From assembly GCA_001899445.1 (NCBI GenBank), contig MPOA01000006.1:372001-436000 (forward strand): a stretch of 64,000 nucleotides of DNA, written 5' to 3'. This DNA is from Candidatus Desulfopertinax cowenii (lineage in GTDB: Bacteria; Bacillota; Desulfotomaculia; Desulfotomaculales; Desulforudaceae). The notes below the pieces were generated by a model, which was not told the DNA's origin, searched no databases, and saw nothing but the letters and a program-made list of their open reading frames with translations. A program made the position numbers and the translations under genes. Below are positions 53,570 to 61,845 of the stretch, in pieces; the first letter of the stretch is position 1, and the number at the start of each line of letters is the position of its first letter.

Positions 53570-55104
53570 GGCACCGCCTCCTCCGCCGGGCGCTCACCCA
53601 TCATCAAGAGCCCGATTTTCTCGGGGTCCGTCCAATCCACGGAAAGCAAGCCGGTGACCGCGCCCTCGAAAAGCACGGCGATCCGGTCGGAAAGTTTAAA
53701 GATTTCGTCCAGGTCCTCTGAAATCAACAGAATAGCCGTCCCCGCGCTCCGCTGTTCCAGCAGCATCCGGTGCACGTCCTCGGTCGCCCCCACGTCCAGG
53801 CCCCGCACCGGGTACACCGCCACAATCAGACTGGGGTTGGCGGAGATCTCCCGGGCCAGCAGCAGGCGCTGCAGGTTGCCGCCCGAAAGCAGCTTCACCG
53901 GCGCCTCCAGGTCACTGAGGCGCACGTCGAAACGTTTTACCCGCTCAAGCGCCCGCTCCCGGGAACGCCGGCGGTCGAGGAACGGGCCGCGCCGGAACTC
54001 CGGCCGGCGGTAGTCCTTGAGGATCAAGTTGTCCACCGTTCCCAGGCCGGGCACCAGTCCGGCACCTAGGCGGTCCTCGGGGATGTACCCCACCCCGTAG
54101 TCGATCACCCGCCGCACCCCAACGTTGGTGATGTTACAGCCCGCCAGGTGAATGGAGCCCGCCCGGACCGGCCGAAGTCCAGTGACCACCTCGGCCAGTT
54201 CCCGCTGCCCGTTCCCAGCTACCCCGGCCACTCCCAGAATCTCACCGGCATGGACCGTAAGCGAAACACCCCGCAGCCCGGGCCGCCCAAAATCACTGAG
54301 GGCGTGCACATCCCGCAGCTCCAGTACGATCTCACCCCGCTCGGACGGGGGTTTTTTGACCTGGAACACTACGTCCCGGCCCACCATCAACCAGGCCAGG
54401 TCCCGCGCGGTGAAATCGCCGCGCTCCAGCATGGCGACCGCCCGGCCGCGCCGCAGGACGGTCACCCGGTCGGCGATTTCCATGACCTCCTGCAGCTTGT
54501 GGGTGATTACAACCACCGCCTGACCGCGGTCCGCCATCTCCCGCAGGTTCCGAAACAATTCCCGCGCCTCTCCGGGGGTGAGTACAGCCGTGGGTTCGTC
54601 CAGGATCAGCACCCGGCAGCCCCGGTAAAGCATCTTCAGGATTTCGACCCGCTGCCGCTCCCCCACCGAGAGTTGCCAGACCCGGACCTGAGGGTCAACT
54701 CGCAGGCCGTACCGCTCCGATAGGCCAGCGATGTGCCGCTCGATCCGGCGCCGGTTGGGAAAAAACGGGATGTTGCGGTCCCCCAGGATCACGTTTTCGG
54801 CCACCGTGAAGATGTCCACCAGCTTGAAGTGCTGGTGAACCATGCCGATCCCGGCCTCGATGGCATCCCGGGGGGAGCGTAAGGATACCTGCCGCCCCCC
54901 AACGTAGATCTCACCTTCATCCGGACGGTATAATCCGGCCAGGATATTCATTAGGGTACTCTTACCCGAGCCGTTTTCCCCTAACAGGACGTGAATCTCC
55001 CCGGGCCGCAGGGCCAGATCGACCCGATCGTTGGCCAGCACTCCAGGGAACCGCTTGGAAACCTGCCGCATCTCCACCAGAAACTCTGTCTCCACCACTA
55101 CCAT
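53566..55104 (-). CDS. Nucleoside-type ABC transporter ATPase with two ATPase domains
   Basis: A 512-residue protein with tandem ATPase domains as in sugar and nucleoside importers (NupO/YufO, RbsA-like). Domain 1 is complete: Walker A GENGSGKST, LSVGERQ signature, Walker B RVLILDEPTAVLT. Domain 2 (from about 255) has GVAGNGQREL for Walker A and LSGGNLQRL, but its Walker B region reads LIVAVYPVRGLDVG, without the usual DEPT, which is typical for this family's degenerate half. Start is ATG at 55104. A strong hairpin separates it from the binding-protein gene. Confidence 0.93.
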   Translation of the reverse strand: MVVVETEFLVEMRQVSKRFPGVLANDRVDLALRPGEIHVLLGENGSGKSTLMNILAGLYRPDEGEIYVGGRQVSLRSPRDAIEAGIGMVHQHFKLVDIFTVAENVILGDRNIPFFPNRRRIERHIAGLSERYGLRVDPQVRVWQLSVGERQRVEILKMLYRGCRVLILDEPTAVLTPGEARELFRNLREMADRGQAVVVITHKLQEVMEIADRVTVLRRGRAVAMLERGDFTARDLAWLMVGRDVVFQVKKPPSERGEIVLELRDVHALSDFGRPGLRGVSLTVHAGEILGVAGVAGNGQRELAEVVTGLRPVRAGSIHLAGCNITNVGVRRVIDYGVGYIPEDRLGAGLVPGLGTVDNLILKDYRRPEFRRGPFLDRRRSRERALERVKRFDVRLSDLEAPVKLLSGGNLQRLLLAREISANPSLIVAVYPVRGLDVGATEDVHRMLLEQRSAGTAILLISEDLDEIFKLSDRIAVLFEGAVTGLLSVDWTDPEKIGLLMMGERPAEEAVP

Positions 55105-55119
55105 CCTCTTGCATAACCC

Positions 55120-55152
55120 GGGGCGCTGGCAGGGAATCCCCGCCAGCGCCCC
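55120..55152 (-). terminator. Intercistronic hairpin between binding-protein and ATPase genes
   Basis: An 11-bp perfect stem (GGGGCGCTGGC/GCCAGCGCCCC) with an 11-base loop and no T run. It is a likely 3' stabiliser or partial terminator that lets the binding protein be made in excess over the membrane parts. Confidence 0.65.
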
Positions 55153-55168
55153 GTCAGCCGTTGACCAA

Positions 55169-56275
55169 CTAGTTTGGAATGGTGCCTTCGACACCCTGCA
55201 CGAACCACGACATTTCTAGCATTTCCGCATCGGTGAGCGCCTCGCCCTCGGCGACCTTCAGCTCGCCGTTCTGGTCGTAAATCGGGCCGTAAAACACGTC
55301 CCACTCACCGGACAGCAGCCGCTCCTTTTCTCGGGCAACCTTTTCCTTGATTTCGTCGGAAACCATCGGCCCGAACGGTGCCAGATCCACGATGCCGTCC
55401 GCCATGGAACCCCAGTACGGAGCGTTGTCCCAGGTGCCGTTCCGGACGGCCTCGACCGTACGGACGTAGTACGGGCCCCAGTTCCAGACCACCGAAGTCA
55501 GCACGGCTTGCGGCGCCATGGTGCTCATGTCGCTGTTATAGCCGATGCTGTACACACCCTTCTCCTGGGCCGCCTGCTGTGGTCCCGGCGTGTCCTGGTG
55601 CTGGGCGATCACGTCGGCGCCGGCGTCCAGGAGCGCCTCGGCAGCATCCTTCTCCTTCGCCGGGTCGTACCAGGTATGGGTCCAGACTACGCGCACCTTG
55701 GCCTCGGGGTTAACCGACCGCACGCCTAGGGTGAACGCGTTGATCCCACGGATGACCTCCGGAATGGGGTAGGCCGCCACGTAGCCGATCAGGTTGGACT
55801 CGGTGGTCATGCCGGCCACGATGCCGCTCAGGTACCGCGGCTGGTAAATCCGGCCAAAGTAGTTGGTGGCGTTGTCCGCGGTCCGGTAACCTGAGCAGTG
55901 CATGAAGATTACGTTAGGGTACTTTTCAGCCACGTTGATCACCGGATCCATAAAACCAAAGCTGGTGGCAAAAATCACATGGTTGCCGCGCTCCGCCAGC
56001 TGGGTAAGTACCCACTCGGCATCAGCGTCACTCACATTTTCGACCGTCTCGGTCACCACGTAGGGTAGGTTTGCCTCCAGGTACAGGCGCCCCTGGTCGT
56101 GGGCATAGGTCCAGCCCGCATCACCCGGGGAACCGATGTATACGAAACCCACCTTCACGTTTTCTTCGCTTTTGTGCTCGGTGACCGCGTCCCCACCCCC
56201 GCAACCCACGATGATGAAGGTGGCGGCCAGCAGCAGGGTGATCAGGAACACCGCGCGTTTACTCAGCCTGCACAA
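55169..56275 (-). CDS. BMP/PnrA-family nucleoside-binding lipoprotein
   Basis: A 368-residue lipoprotein with signal peptide and lipobox (IIVGC, Cys25). The mature part starts VKVGFVYIGSPGDAGWTYAHDQGR, which is characteristic of the BMP (PF02608) family, followed by HVIFATSFGFMDP, VIAQHQDTPGPQQAAQ and GYNSDMSTMAPQAVL. Members bind purine nucleosides (PnrA, NupN). The start is TTG at 56275, about 10 bases after AGGAGG; an ATT one codon upstream has closer spacing. It is first in the importer operon, with a promoter just upstream. Confidence 0.93.
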   Translation of the reverse strand: MCRLSKRAVFLITLLLAATFIIVGCGGGDAVTEHKSEENVKVGFVYIGSPGDAGWTYAHDQGRLYLEANLPYVVTETVENVSDADAEWVLTQLAERGNHVIFATSFGFMDPVINVAEKYPNVIFMHCSGYRTADNATNYFGRIYQPRYLSGIVAGMTTESNLIGYVAAYPIPEVIRGINAFTLGVRSVNPEAKVRVVWTHTWYDPAKEKDAAEALLDAGADVIAQHQDTPGPQQAAQEKGVYSIGYNSDMSTMAPQAVLTSVVWNWGPYYVRTVEAVRNGTWDNAPYWGSMADGIVDLAPFGPMVSDEIKEKVAREKERLLSGEWDVFYGPIYDQNGELKVAEGEALTDAEMLEMSWFVQGVEGTIPN

Positions 56276-56306
56276 AATGACGCATCCTCCTCAGCGCAAC
56301 AGAATG

Positions 56307-56334
56307 ATAATATACATGAAATAAACTTGTTAAA
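56307..56334 (-). promoter_or_regulatory. Promoter of the nucleoside importer operon
   Basis: On the minus strand TTTAAC and TATTAT are separated by 16 bases, about 30 bases upstream of the lipoprotein start. I saw no purine riboswitch. Confidence 0.5.
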
Positions 56335-56480
56335 CTTGCAGCTGCTGCCATTTACCCCCTCCCCTATGTAGTTCACCCTTCGTAGATTCCCTGTTCCTCG
56401 CCAAAATCCTGCCCAAATCCGACAAAAACAGAGCCAAGCGCCTAAAGCCGGTTTACTGCGCTCCCCAGAGCGCCGTGCCC

Positions 56481-56511
56481 CCTGCGCGATTGGTGCTCCG
56501 CAGGATTTTCT
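56481..56511 (+). terminator. Weak hairpin in the divergent intergenic region
   Basis: CCTGCG and CGCAGG pair around a 12-base loop and are followed by ATTTTCTT. No gene reads into it from the left, so its role is unclear. The rest of 56335-56556 shows nothing I can name. Confidence 0.3.
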
Positions 56512-56556
56512 TAGAAGTCTGCAAATATCGTTCGGGTTGCCACTTTTTCCCCGGGC

Positions 56557-56585
56557 TTCGTCTGGTATACTGGGGGTGATACGAA
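56557..56585 (+). promoter_or_regulatory. Extended -10 promoter and possible operator of the LexA-like gene
   Basis: TATACT at 56566-56571 is preceded by TGG (extended -10). TTCGT at 56557 and ACGAA at 56581 form an inverted repeat spanning the -10 box, suitable for autoregulation by the HTH protein encoded next. Confidence 0.45.
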
Positions 56586-56609
56586 ATTTACGGAGGGGTA
56601 GCGATTCAG

Positions 56610-57200
56610 ATGCGCGGAGTGGGAGAAACCATCAGGCGCCTGCGGGAGGAAATGGGCCTGAGCCAGCGCGCCTTGGCCCGCAAGGCTGGAATATCGTCCC
56701 AGTACCTCAGCGACATCGAGGTGGGGCGCACCTCGCCCAGCCTAAAAAGCCTGGAGAAAATCGCGACCGCCCTGCAGTCGCCCCCGGGTCGGCTGCTCCA
56801 GACCCCGGACCTGTTCAGCAGCGGGATCGTGGAGGTCCCGGTTCTGGGGCGGGTTCCGGCCGGAGGCCCCGTCCTTGCCGAGGATGTCATCCTGGGCTAC
56901 CTGCCCCTGCCGCGCCGGCTGGCCTCGGAGGATACCTTTTGCCTTGAAGTCCGGGGAGACAGCATGCAGGAGCTGGGCATCGACGACGGGGACTTCATCC
57001 TGGTGCGCGTACAGCCCACGGCGGAAAACGGCCAGGTGGTAATCGCCCGGGTCGACGGCGAGGTCACCTGCAAACGGTACTACCGCCTGAACCGGATGGT
57101 TTCCTTGGAACCGGCCAACCGGCGGTTCCGGCCGTTAAAATTTGAGGCCGACGAGGTGGAAATTGTGGGTATTGTCACAAACGTAATCAAGAAGGTATAG
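56610..57200 (+). CDS. LexA/CI-like regulator: XRE helix-turn-helix plus S24 self-cleaving peptidase
   Basis: A 196-residue protein. Residues 5-60 are an XRE-type helix-turn-helix (LREEMGLSQRALARKAGISSQYLSDIEVGR). Residues about 75-195 are an S24 domain with the catalytic pair S118 (VRGDSMQ) and K155 (CKRYYRL) and a candidate cleavage bond A84-G85 (RVPAGGPV). LexA has a winged-helix domain instead, so this is closer to phage CI or ImmR-like repressors. The two genes after it, a zinc-ribbon membrane protein and a YkgJ protein, follow on the same strand with gaps of 39 and 71 bases and may be its regulon. Confidence 0.9.
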   Translation: MRGVGETIRRLREEMGLSQRALARKAGISSQYLSDIEVGRTSPSLKSLEKIATALQSPPGRLLQTPDLFSSGIVEVPVLGRVPAGGPVLAEDVILGYLPLPRRLASEDTFCLEVRGDSMQELGIDDGDFILVRVQPTAENGQVVIARVDGEVTCKRYYRLNRMVSLEPANRRFRPLKFEADEVEIVGIVTNVIKKV

Positions 57201-57239
57201 TATTGTTTGGCGGAAACACTGCCGGAAGGAGTGCCGAAC

Positions 57240-57536
57240 ATGCCTAAAAAGGGCCTCCAATGCCCCAACTGCCATTCCAACAACGTGATCGTTCGGGGCA
57301 AGCGCATCATGATCAAGGGGCTGATTATGGTGACCGGGATCTTGACCGCCCTGTTTTTCCTATTGGGCTTCTCCGTGTTCCCCGTCCTGACCACTGCGGC
57401 CCTGTACGTCTGGCTGGGCGGACTCTTGCTGATTGGAGCGGTGCTCGTCCTGCCAAACGAACGGATCGAAATGTTTTACTGTCGGAGCTGCGAGTTCCGC
57501 TGGCTCCGGGGGCAGTTCGACGAACCCCGGCGTTAG
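57240..57536 (+). CDS. Zinc-ribbon / two-helix membrane protein (paralogue 2)
   Basis: A 98-residue protein beginning MPKKGLQCPNCHSNNVIVRGK. Two hydrophobic helices follow (about 23-42 and 47-67), then a second cysteine pair (FYCRSCEFRWLRG). Layout matches the protein at 51160. The ATG at 57240 has GGAAGGAG ahead. The four cysteines probably bind one zinc on the cytoplasmic side. No function is known to me. It is sandwiched between the LexA-like regulator and the YkgJ-type gene. Confidence 0.75.
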   Translation: MPKKGLQCPNCHSNNVIVRGKRIMIKGLIMVTGILTALFFLLGFSVFPVLTTAALYVWLGGLLLIGAVLVLPNERIEMFYCRSCEFRWLRGQFDEPRR

Positions 57537-57607
57537 CAGCCGGCCCACATCCAGTCCGCACCCGGTCATACTTTATACAGTCATAATTGGGGAGGAAACA
57601 GGTCAGC

Positions 57608-58435
57608 ATGTCCTTAAGCGATATCCACCGTGAATACCAGAAAATGCTCGCCAACGACACCCTGCAGAATCTGCCCAAGGATCACGTCTTTCGCTTCGCG
57701 TGCCCGTCCACCTGCATGGGGCTCTGCTGCAAGCGGATTGAGATTTTCCTTGATCCCTGGGACGTGGAAACGCTGGCCAGGCACCTCGGGATCACGGGGC
57801 GCGAATTCATCGCCGAATACTGCACCTACGGCCTGGGTGCCGAGTGGCGCTGGCCGTTCGTGCAACTTCGACACGCCGCCGACGGGCCCTGCGCCTTCCT
57901 GTTGGAAGACGGCCGGTGCCAGGTGTACCCCGCTCGGCCGCGGAACTGCCGGGCTTACCCCCTGGGACGGGCGGTGCGGTTCCGGGAAGATGACCCCGCA
58001 CAACCCGAAGAACGGCTTTTCATGCTGCCCCGGATGGACGGCTGTCTCGGCCACCGGTCCGCCCGGCGGTGGACGGTGGGGGAGTGGCTCACGGACTCGG
58101 ATTTACACCGCTACCACACGCTGTCCGACCTGCATCTCGCCCTGGTCAACTACGCGGCTAACGAATTACGCTCCCGGGAATGGATGCACATCAGCACCGC
58201 GCAGATGATGCTCCCCTTCCTGTACGCGCCGGAGATATTGCGCGCCCGGTTGGGAATTCCGGAGACAGAGGTCAGCCACGAGGAGTTCTACCGGCGCCGG
58301 ATGCGGGCCCTGCGGACGCTTCTCACCGAAGTGGCCGCGGGGCTGGGCTACGGGCCACAGGCCGGCACTGAATACGCCGCCACCGCCGGCAGCCTCATGG
58401 ACCGGGTCCGCCCGATTCTCGCCGGAGTAGAATAA
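57608..58435 (+). CDS. YkgJ-family cysteine-cluster protein (paralogue 2)
   Basis: A 275-residue protein with FACPSTCMGLCCKRIEIFLDPWDVETLARHLGI near residue 30 (the CxxxCxxxCC cluster), then CAFLLEDGRCQVYPARPRNCRAYPLG. It ends with PETEVSHEEFYRRRMRALRTLL, the same pattern as paralogue 1 at 1131-1979. The ATG at 57608 is chosen because it lines up with the family start; TTG at 57587 is possible. The cysteines likely hold a metal or Fe-S centre. Neighbours suggest regulation by the LexA-like protein two genes upstream. Confidence 0.8.
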   Translation: MSLSDIHREYQKMLANDTLQNLPKDHVFRFACPSTCMGLCCKRIEIFLDPWDVETLARHLGITGREFIAEYCTYGLGAEWRWPFVQLRHAADGPCAFLLEDGRCQVYPARPRNCRAYPLGRAVRFREDDPAQPEERLFMLPRMDGCLGHRSARRWTVGEWLTDSDLHRYHTLSDLHLALVNYAANELRSREWMHISTAQMMLPFLYAPEILRARLGIPETEVSHEEFYRRRMRALRTLLTEVAAGLGYGPQAGTEYAATAGSLMDRVRPILAGVE

Positions 58436-58478
58436 TCGTTTTTTTCAAAATACAGGAGGCGGTGGACGCGGGCGGCGC

Positions 58479-58769
58479 TCAGCCCCGCCGCCCGTCCCCC
58501 ATTAGGTCGGCCACCAACGCCGCGGCCCGTTTGTCCACCAAGCAGTAGCAGACTTCGGTGCCCCGGCGCTCTCCCGCCACTATCCCGGCCGCCCGCAGTA
58601 CGGCCAGCTGCTGGGAAACGGTCGATTGGGGCAGGTTCAGGCACTCCTTGATGTGATTGACATTGCACGTTCCTTCCCGCAGCAGGCCATGGACAATGCA
58701 GAGCCGGACCGGGTGGGCCAGCGCTTTCAGAAGCTGGGCCGGAGCACGATACCTGTTCAAGTCTTCCAA
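58479..58769 (-). CDS. ArsR-family transcriptional regulator
   Basis: A 96-residue winged-helix repressor: LLKALAHPVRLCIVHGLL, recognition helix LPQSTVSQQLAVLRAAGIV, wing RRGTEVCYCLVD. Cysteines are at 24, 35, 43, 74 and 76. C35 falls where arsenic or cadmium sensors have ELCVCD, but the second Cys of that motif is not there, so thiol, persulfide or metal sensing are all possible. It follows the DsrE-type gene (44-base gap), suggesting that this regulator and that sulfur-related protein are co-expressed and that it controls the shared promoter. The TTG start has only a weak ribosome site. Confidence 0.88.
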   Translation of the reverse strand: MEDLNRYRAPAQLLKALAHPVRLCIVHGLLREGTCNVNHIKECLNLPQSTVSQQLAVLRAAGIVAGERRGTEVCYCLVDKRAAALVADLMGDGRRG

Positions 58770-58813
58770 GAAGCAACACCGCCTTCGGCTTTTTCTCCGG
58801 TAATGCTGCGAAA

Positions 58814-59266
58814 CTAAATGAAGAGGTTCAGGTCCGATTCCAAGGCCATGTCCATGTACCTCTCGGCGTCGATGACCCGGACGCCCTCAATGAGGTCTTC
58901 CTGCTTAAGGCCCATCATCTGCATTGTCATCAGGCAGGCCCAAAGCTTAACGCCTTCATACCGGCACATTTCCAGCAGTTCCGCGGGTGGCGGAACCTGG
59001 GCGCGGTCGGCGGCCATCTTGAGCATCATTTTGGTCGCGAGTACCGGCATCCCGGGAATGGCTCCCAGCATCCCGGGCGGGAAAAACTTGGTCTTTTCGG
59101 CTCCGCCGCGCTTGAGCACCTCGATTCCGGAAAAAGTGAAGAAAATGTTCACGTCGGCGCCTTTGCGAGCACCCTGCAGGGCCAGAATCAGGGGCGGGAA
59201 TACCCCGTCGAGGGTGTTGCGGGAACAGATCAGGGTCACTTTTTTGTTGCCTTGCCTTTCGGCCAT
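58814..59266 (-). CDS. DsrE/DrsE_2-type sulfur-related protein
   Basis: A 150-residue cytoplasmic protein of the DsrE/F-like peroxiredoxin-fold family (DsrE2 branch): KKVTLICSRNTLDGVFPPLILALQGARKGADVNIFFTFSGIEVL, GMPVLATKMMLKMAADRAQVPP, then GVKLWACLMTMQMMGLKQEDLIEGV. The cysteine in WACLMTMQMMG is the position used for sulfur transfer in the family, and a second lies in LEMCRYEG. Such proteins carry persulfides between rhodanese and TusA-type proteins. Together with the ArsR gene it may deal with sulfane sulfur stress. Confidence 0.88.
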   Translation of the reverse strand: MAERQGNKKVTLICSRNTLDGVFPPLILALQGARKGADVNIFFTFSGIEVLKRGGAEKTKFFPPGMLGAIPGMPVLATKMMLKMAADRAQVPPPAELLEMCRYEGVKLWACLMTMQMMGLKQEDLIEGVRVIDAERYMDMALESDLNLFI

Positions 59267-59305
59267 GGTTTCACCAATCCCTTCAGTTTAATCGTAACAT
59301 CCATA

Positions 59306-59334
59306 TATATAAATAACTAAACAATCGTTGTCAA
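59306..59334 (-). promoter_or_regulatory. Promoter of the DsrE-ArsR pair, with possible operator
   Basis: On the minus strand TTGACA and TATATA are separated by 17 bases. ACGATT occurs on both sides of the -10 and the core is an AT-rich near-palindrome (TATATATA), as often bound by ArsR proteins. Confidence 0.65.
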
Positions 59335-59351
59335 GTGGAAGGTTGAAAACC

Positions 59352-59381
59352 TTGACCCTGAAGGGACCGGCACTGTATAAT
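59352..59381 (+). promoter_or_regulatory. Promoter of tRNA-Leu
   Basis: TTGACC and TATAAT are separated by 18 bases. It is back to back with the DsrE promoter, 18 bases away. Confidence 0.7.
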
Positions 59382-59450
59382 TAAAGGGCGGTTTGACCCC
59401 GGTTCGGCCCGGGTGAACGTCCGGAGACCCGGGTCCAAGAAGGACCGCCG

Positions 59451-59539
59451 GCCGGAGTGGCGGAACAGGCAGACGCACGGGACTTAAAATCCCGGGGGCC
59501 GCAAGGCCCGTGGGGGTTCGACCCCCCCCTCCGGCACCA
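59451..59539 (+). tRNA. tRNA-Leu (anticodon TAA)
   Basis: Acceptor GCCGGAG/CTCCGGC, anticodon stem CGGGA/TCCCG with loop CTTAAAA, long variable arm (GGGGGCCGCAAGGCCCGT region) as in class II tRNAs, and T arm with GGTTCGACC. The anticodon TAA reads TTA (Leu). CCA is encoded. Confidence 0.94.
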
Positions 59540-59550
59540 GGAAAATCAAG

Positions 59551-59585
59551 GCCCCAAGGTTTTTGAGGACGTGCCTGGGGCTTTT
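59551..59585 (+). terminator. Terminator of tRNA-Leu
   Basis: GCCCCAAGG and CCTGGGGC pair (one bulged A) around a 14-base loop, followed by TTTT. Confidence 0.65.
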
Positions 59586-59614
59586 GGTCTGCTATGCTTG
59601 CAAACATTTGACCA

Positions 59615-61201
59615 CTATTTGCCGTTCCCCCCTTTATCGGCCGCGTTATCGGCCGCACTGCTCTCGGCCAGGGCCAACATTTCCGGAGCCTGAATGATCC
59701 GCGTGGTTTGCTCAACGGGAGTCAACGACTTTATTTCTATGCCGGCGGGGGCCGCCTCCAGCTCCTTGAACCGGCGCGCACTGACCAGCACTCGAGATTC
59801 CAACGAACCCACAGCCTTGTTATAGGCTTCCACGGCCCCACCTAGATTCTTGCCGAGTCTGGCTAGGTGTCCGCCCATGTCCGAAAGCCGCTTGTAAAGT
59901 TCGCGCCCGAGATCACTGATCTCCCTGGCGTTTTGCGCCAGGCTCTCCTGCCGCCAGCCGTAAGCCACCGCCCGCAGCAAGGCGATCAGGGTGGTCGGGG
60001 TGGCCGGAATGACCCGCTGTTCCACGCCGAACTCGATGAGCGCGGGATCCTGCTGGAGGGCGGCGCTGAAAAAAGTCTCCCCGGGCAGGAAGAGCACCAC
60101 GAATTCCGGTGCCGGCTGGAACTGGTCCCAGTAAGCTTTCCGGCCCAACGCGGTCATGTGGTTGCGAATCTGCCGGGCGTGGTCTTTGAGCTTGTCCGTC
60201 CGCGCCACGTCGTCCGTGGCTTCGATGGCCTCCAGGTAGGCGGCCAGAGGAGCCTTGGCGTCGACGACAATGTTTTTCCCGCCGGGCAGGCGGACCAGCA
60301 GGTCCGGGCGCAGTCGGCCGCCCTCGGTCTCGACACTCTGCTGCTCGTAAAAATCACAGTGCTCAACCATCCCGGCCATCTCGACCACGCGCTTGAGCTG
60401 GATCTCGCCCCAGCGCCCGCGTACCGTGGGAGTGCGCAGGGCGCGCACCAGGTTGGAGGTCTCCGCGCTTAACCGGTGCTGGATCTCCAGCAGGTTCCGG
60501 ACCTGCTCGTGCAGAGCTTGGTAGGCGCCCTCCCGGGCTTTCTCCAGTTCTTGAATTCTGGAATCGACTTTGTCCAGGGATTCCTTTACCGGTTTAACCA
60601 ACTCGACAATGGCCTGCTGCCGCTTTTCCAGGTCGCCCCGGGCACTCTCCTGAAACTTTTCCAGGCTCGCCCGGGCCAGGTCCAGAAAGGCCTGGTTGTT
60701 ACTAGCCAAGGTTTGGGCCGCCAAAGCCTTGAAGGTGTCGGTCAGCTTTTGCCGGGCCTCCTCCAGGATGGCTAGTTTCTCCGCCGCCACTTTTCTTTCT
60801 TCTTCCAGGGTGGTGGCCAGTTCCGATTGTTTTGCCTTGAGTTCGCTGATCAACTGGTTGGCCTGTTCAAGCACGGATTCCTTGGTCTTCAGGTCCTGTT
60901 CCAGCATCGGGATCCGCTTGGCCAGCTCTTCGGCCGCCGAACGCCGCGCTGCCTCCGCCGCAAGATCCTGTTGGAGTTGGGCGAGGCGACCGTCCCGTTC
61001 GGCAGTCCCGGCCGCCAGTTCAGCTACCCGCCCTTCGGCGGCCTCCAGCTTGGCGGTGAGCGCCGCCCGCTCCGCTTCGGCGGCCGACCGGGCTTGCGCG
61101 GCGGCGTAAGCCGCTTGGCTGCGAAGCACCGTCCAGGTTGCCGCGGCCCCGACGGCCAACCCAAGCAACATAAATACCAAATAAAGCCAGCTATCCGTCA
61201 T
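59615..61201 (-). CDS. rmuC: RmuC-family DNA recombination protein
   Basis: The 528-residue product has an N-terminal membrane helix (residues 5-25), a long coiled coil (about 28-230) and a C-terminal nuclease-like domain of the RmuC family: [69 protein letters not shown] and [25 protein letters not shown]. The DAK and related acidic residues fit a PD-(D/E)XK-like site. E. coli RmuC limits rearrangements between inverted repeats. The C-terminus is low in conservation. It follows a small zinc-ribbon gene on the same strand. Confidence 0.92.
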   Translation of the reverse strand: MTDSWLYLVFMLLGLAVGAAATWTVLRSQAAYAAAQARSAAEAERAALTAKLEAAEGRVAELAAGTAERDGRLAQLQQDLAAEAARRSAAEELAKRIPMLEQDLKTKESVLEQANQLISELKAKQSELATTLEEERKVAAEKLAILEEARQKLTDTFKALAAQTLASNNQAFLDLARASLEKFQESARGDLEKRQQAIVELVKPVKESLDKVDSRIQELEKAREGAYQALHEQVRNLLEIQHRLSAETSNLVRALRTPTVRGRWGEIQLKRVVEMAGMVEHCDFYEQQSVETEGGRLRPDLLVRLPGGKNIVVDAKAPLAAYLEAIEATDDVARTDKLKDHARQIRNHMTALGRKAYWDQFQPAPEFVVLFLPGETFFSAALQQDPALIEFGVEQRVIPATPTTLIALLRAVAYGWRQESLAQNAREISDLGRELYKRLSDMGGHLARLGKNLGGAVEAYNKAVGSLESRVLVSARRFKELEAAPAGIEIKSLTPVEQTTRIIQAPEMLALAESSAADNAADKGGNGK

Positions 61202-61244
61202 TCCGCGTCGTTCACCCCGCTCCTGATTTTTGGACCTGCCAAAC

Positions 61245-61583
61245 TCACAGCGCCTGCCCGCAGTCCGGGCAGTAGCGCATCCCCGGCTTGACCGGCCGCT
61301 TGCAGACCGGACAGCTGGTGACCACGCCGGCCAACTGGTCCCGGTAGCCCTGCAGTTCGCGGTCCAGTTCCCTGATTTCCGCGCAGGTTTTCTCGATGGC
61401 CTGGTCGTCCACTTTCTCCTCGTTGTAGATCCGGTAGGTGAGTTTGCCTAGTTCGGTGTACTTCTTGACCATCTCGGTTTCGATCTTGGAAATGGCCGCC
61501 CAGATCTTGGCCATCTCCAAGAGTTCTGCGGACTTTTCGGAAACCACCTGCGTGCTCTTGCGCATCCGGTTCCAGATGCTCAT
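61245..61583 (-). CDS. Small coiled-coil protein with C-terminal zinc ribbon
   Basis: A 112-residue protein. Its N-terminal 80 residues are helical ([38 protein letters not shown]). It ends in a double-CxxC zinc ribbon ([22 protein letters not shown]). Comparable proteins are found beside membrane or cell-division genes in Firmicutes but lack a proven role. The ATG at 61583 has GGGGGG about eight bases upstream. It probably shares a promoter (61683-61711) and transcript with rmuC. Confidence 0.75.
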   Translation of the reverse strand: MSIWNRMRKSTQVVSEKSAELLEMAKIWAAISKIETEMVKKYTELGKLTYRIYNEEKVDDQAIEKTCAEIRELDRELQGYRDQLAGVVTSCPVCKRPVKPGMRYCPDCGQAL

Positions 61584-61682
61584 TAATTTAGCCCCCCTGA
61601 AAAATAACCTGCTGCTTCCCCCCACCTGAGCGACGCTAAATCGTCGTGAGCGACTCTCTCCGGTTTTCCGTTGTTAACTAGA

Positions 61683-61711
61683 ATAATATGGTTCGGTAGC
61701 CTCCCCGTCAA
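61683..61711 (-). promoter_or_regulatory. Promoter of the zinc-ribbon/rmuC unit
   Basis: On the minus strand TTGACG and TATTAT are separated by 17 bases. The leader includes a small stem around CGACGATTTAGCGTCG. Confidence 0.6.
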
Positions 61712-61845
61712 CAACATCCGGCCCCTGTTTCCTAAAAACCCCCAGCGTTTCTGTATCCTGCGGAGCAATTATGGGGATCTGGATCTAGCCCAATGCGTAC
61801 GCTGATCAATCGCGAAGGAAACCGCCCGCTCGAGGGAAAGTCCGA

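Noticed and set aside
56335-56556. A purine riboswitch for the nucleoside importer
   Set aside because: I searched the divergent region for the conserved loop-loop motifs and junction and did not find them.
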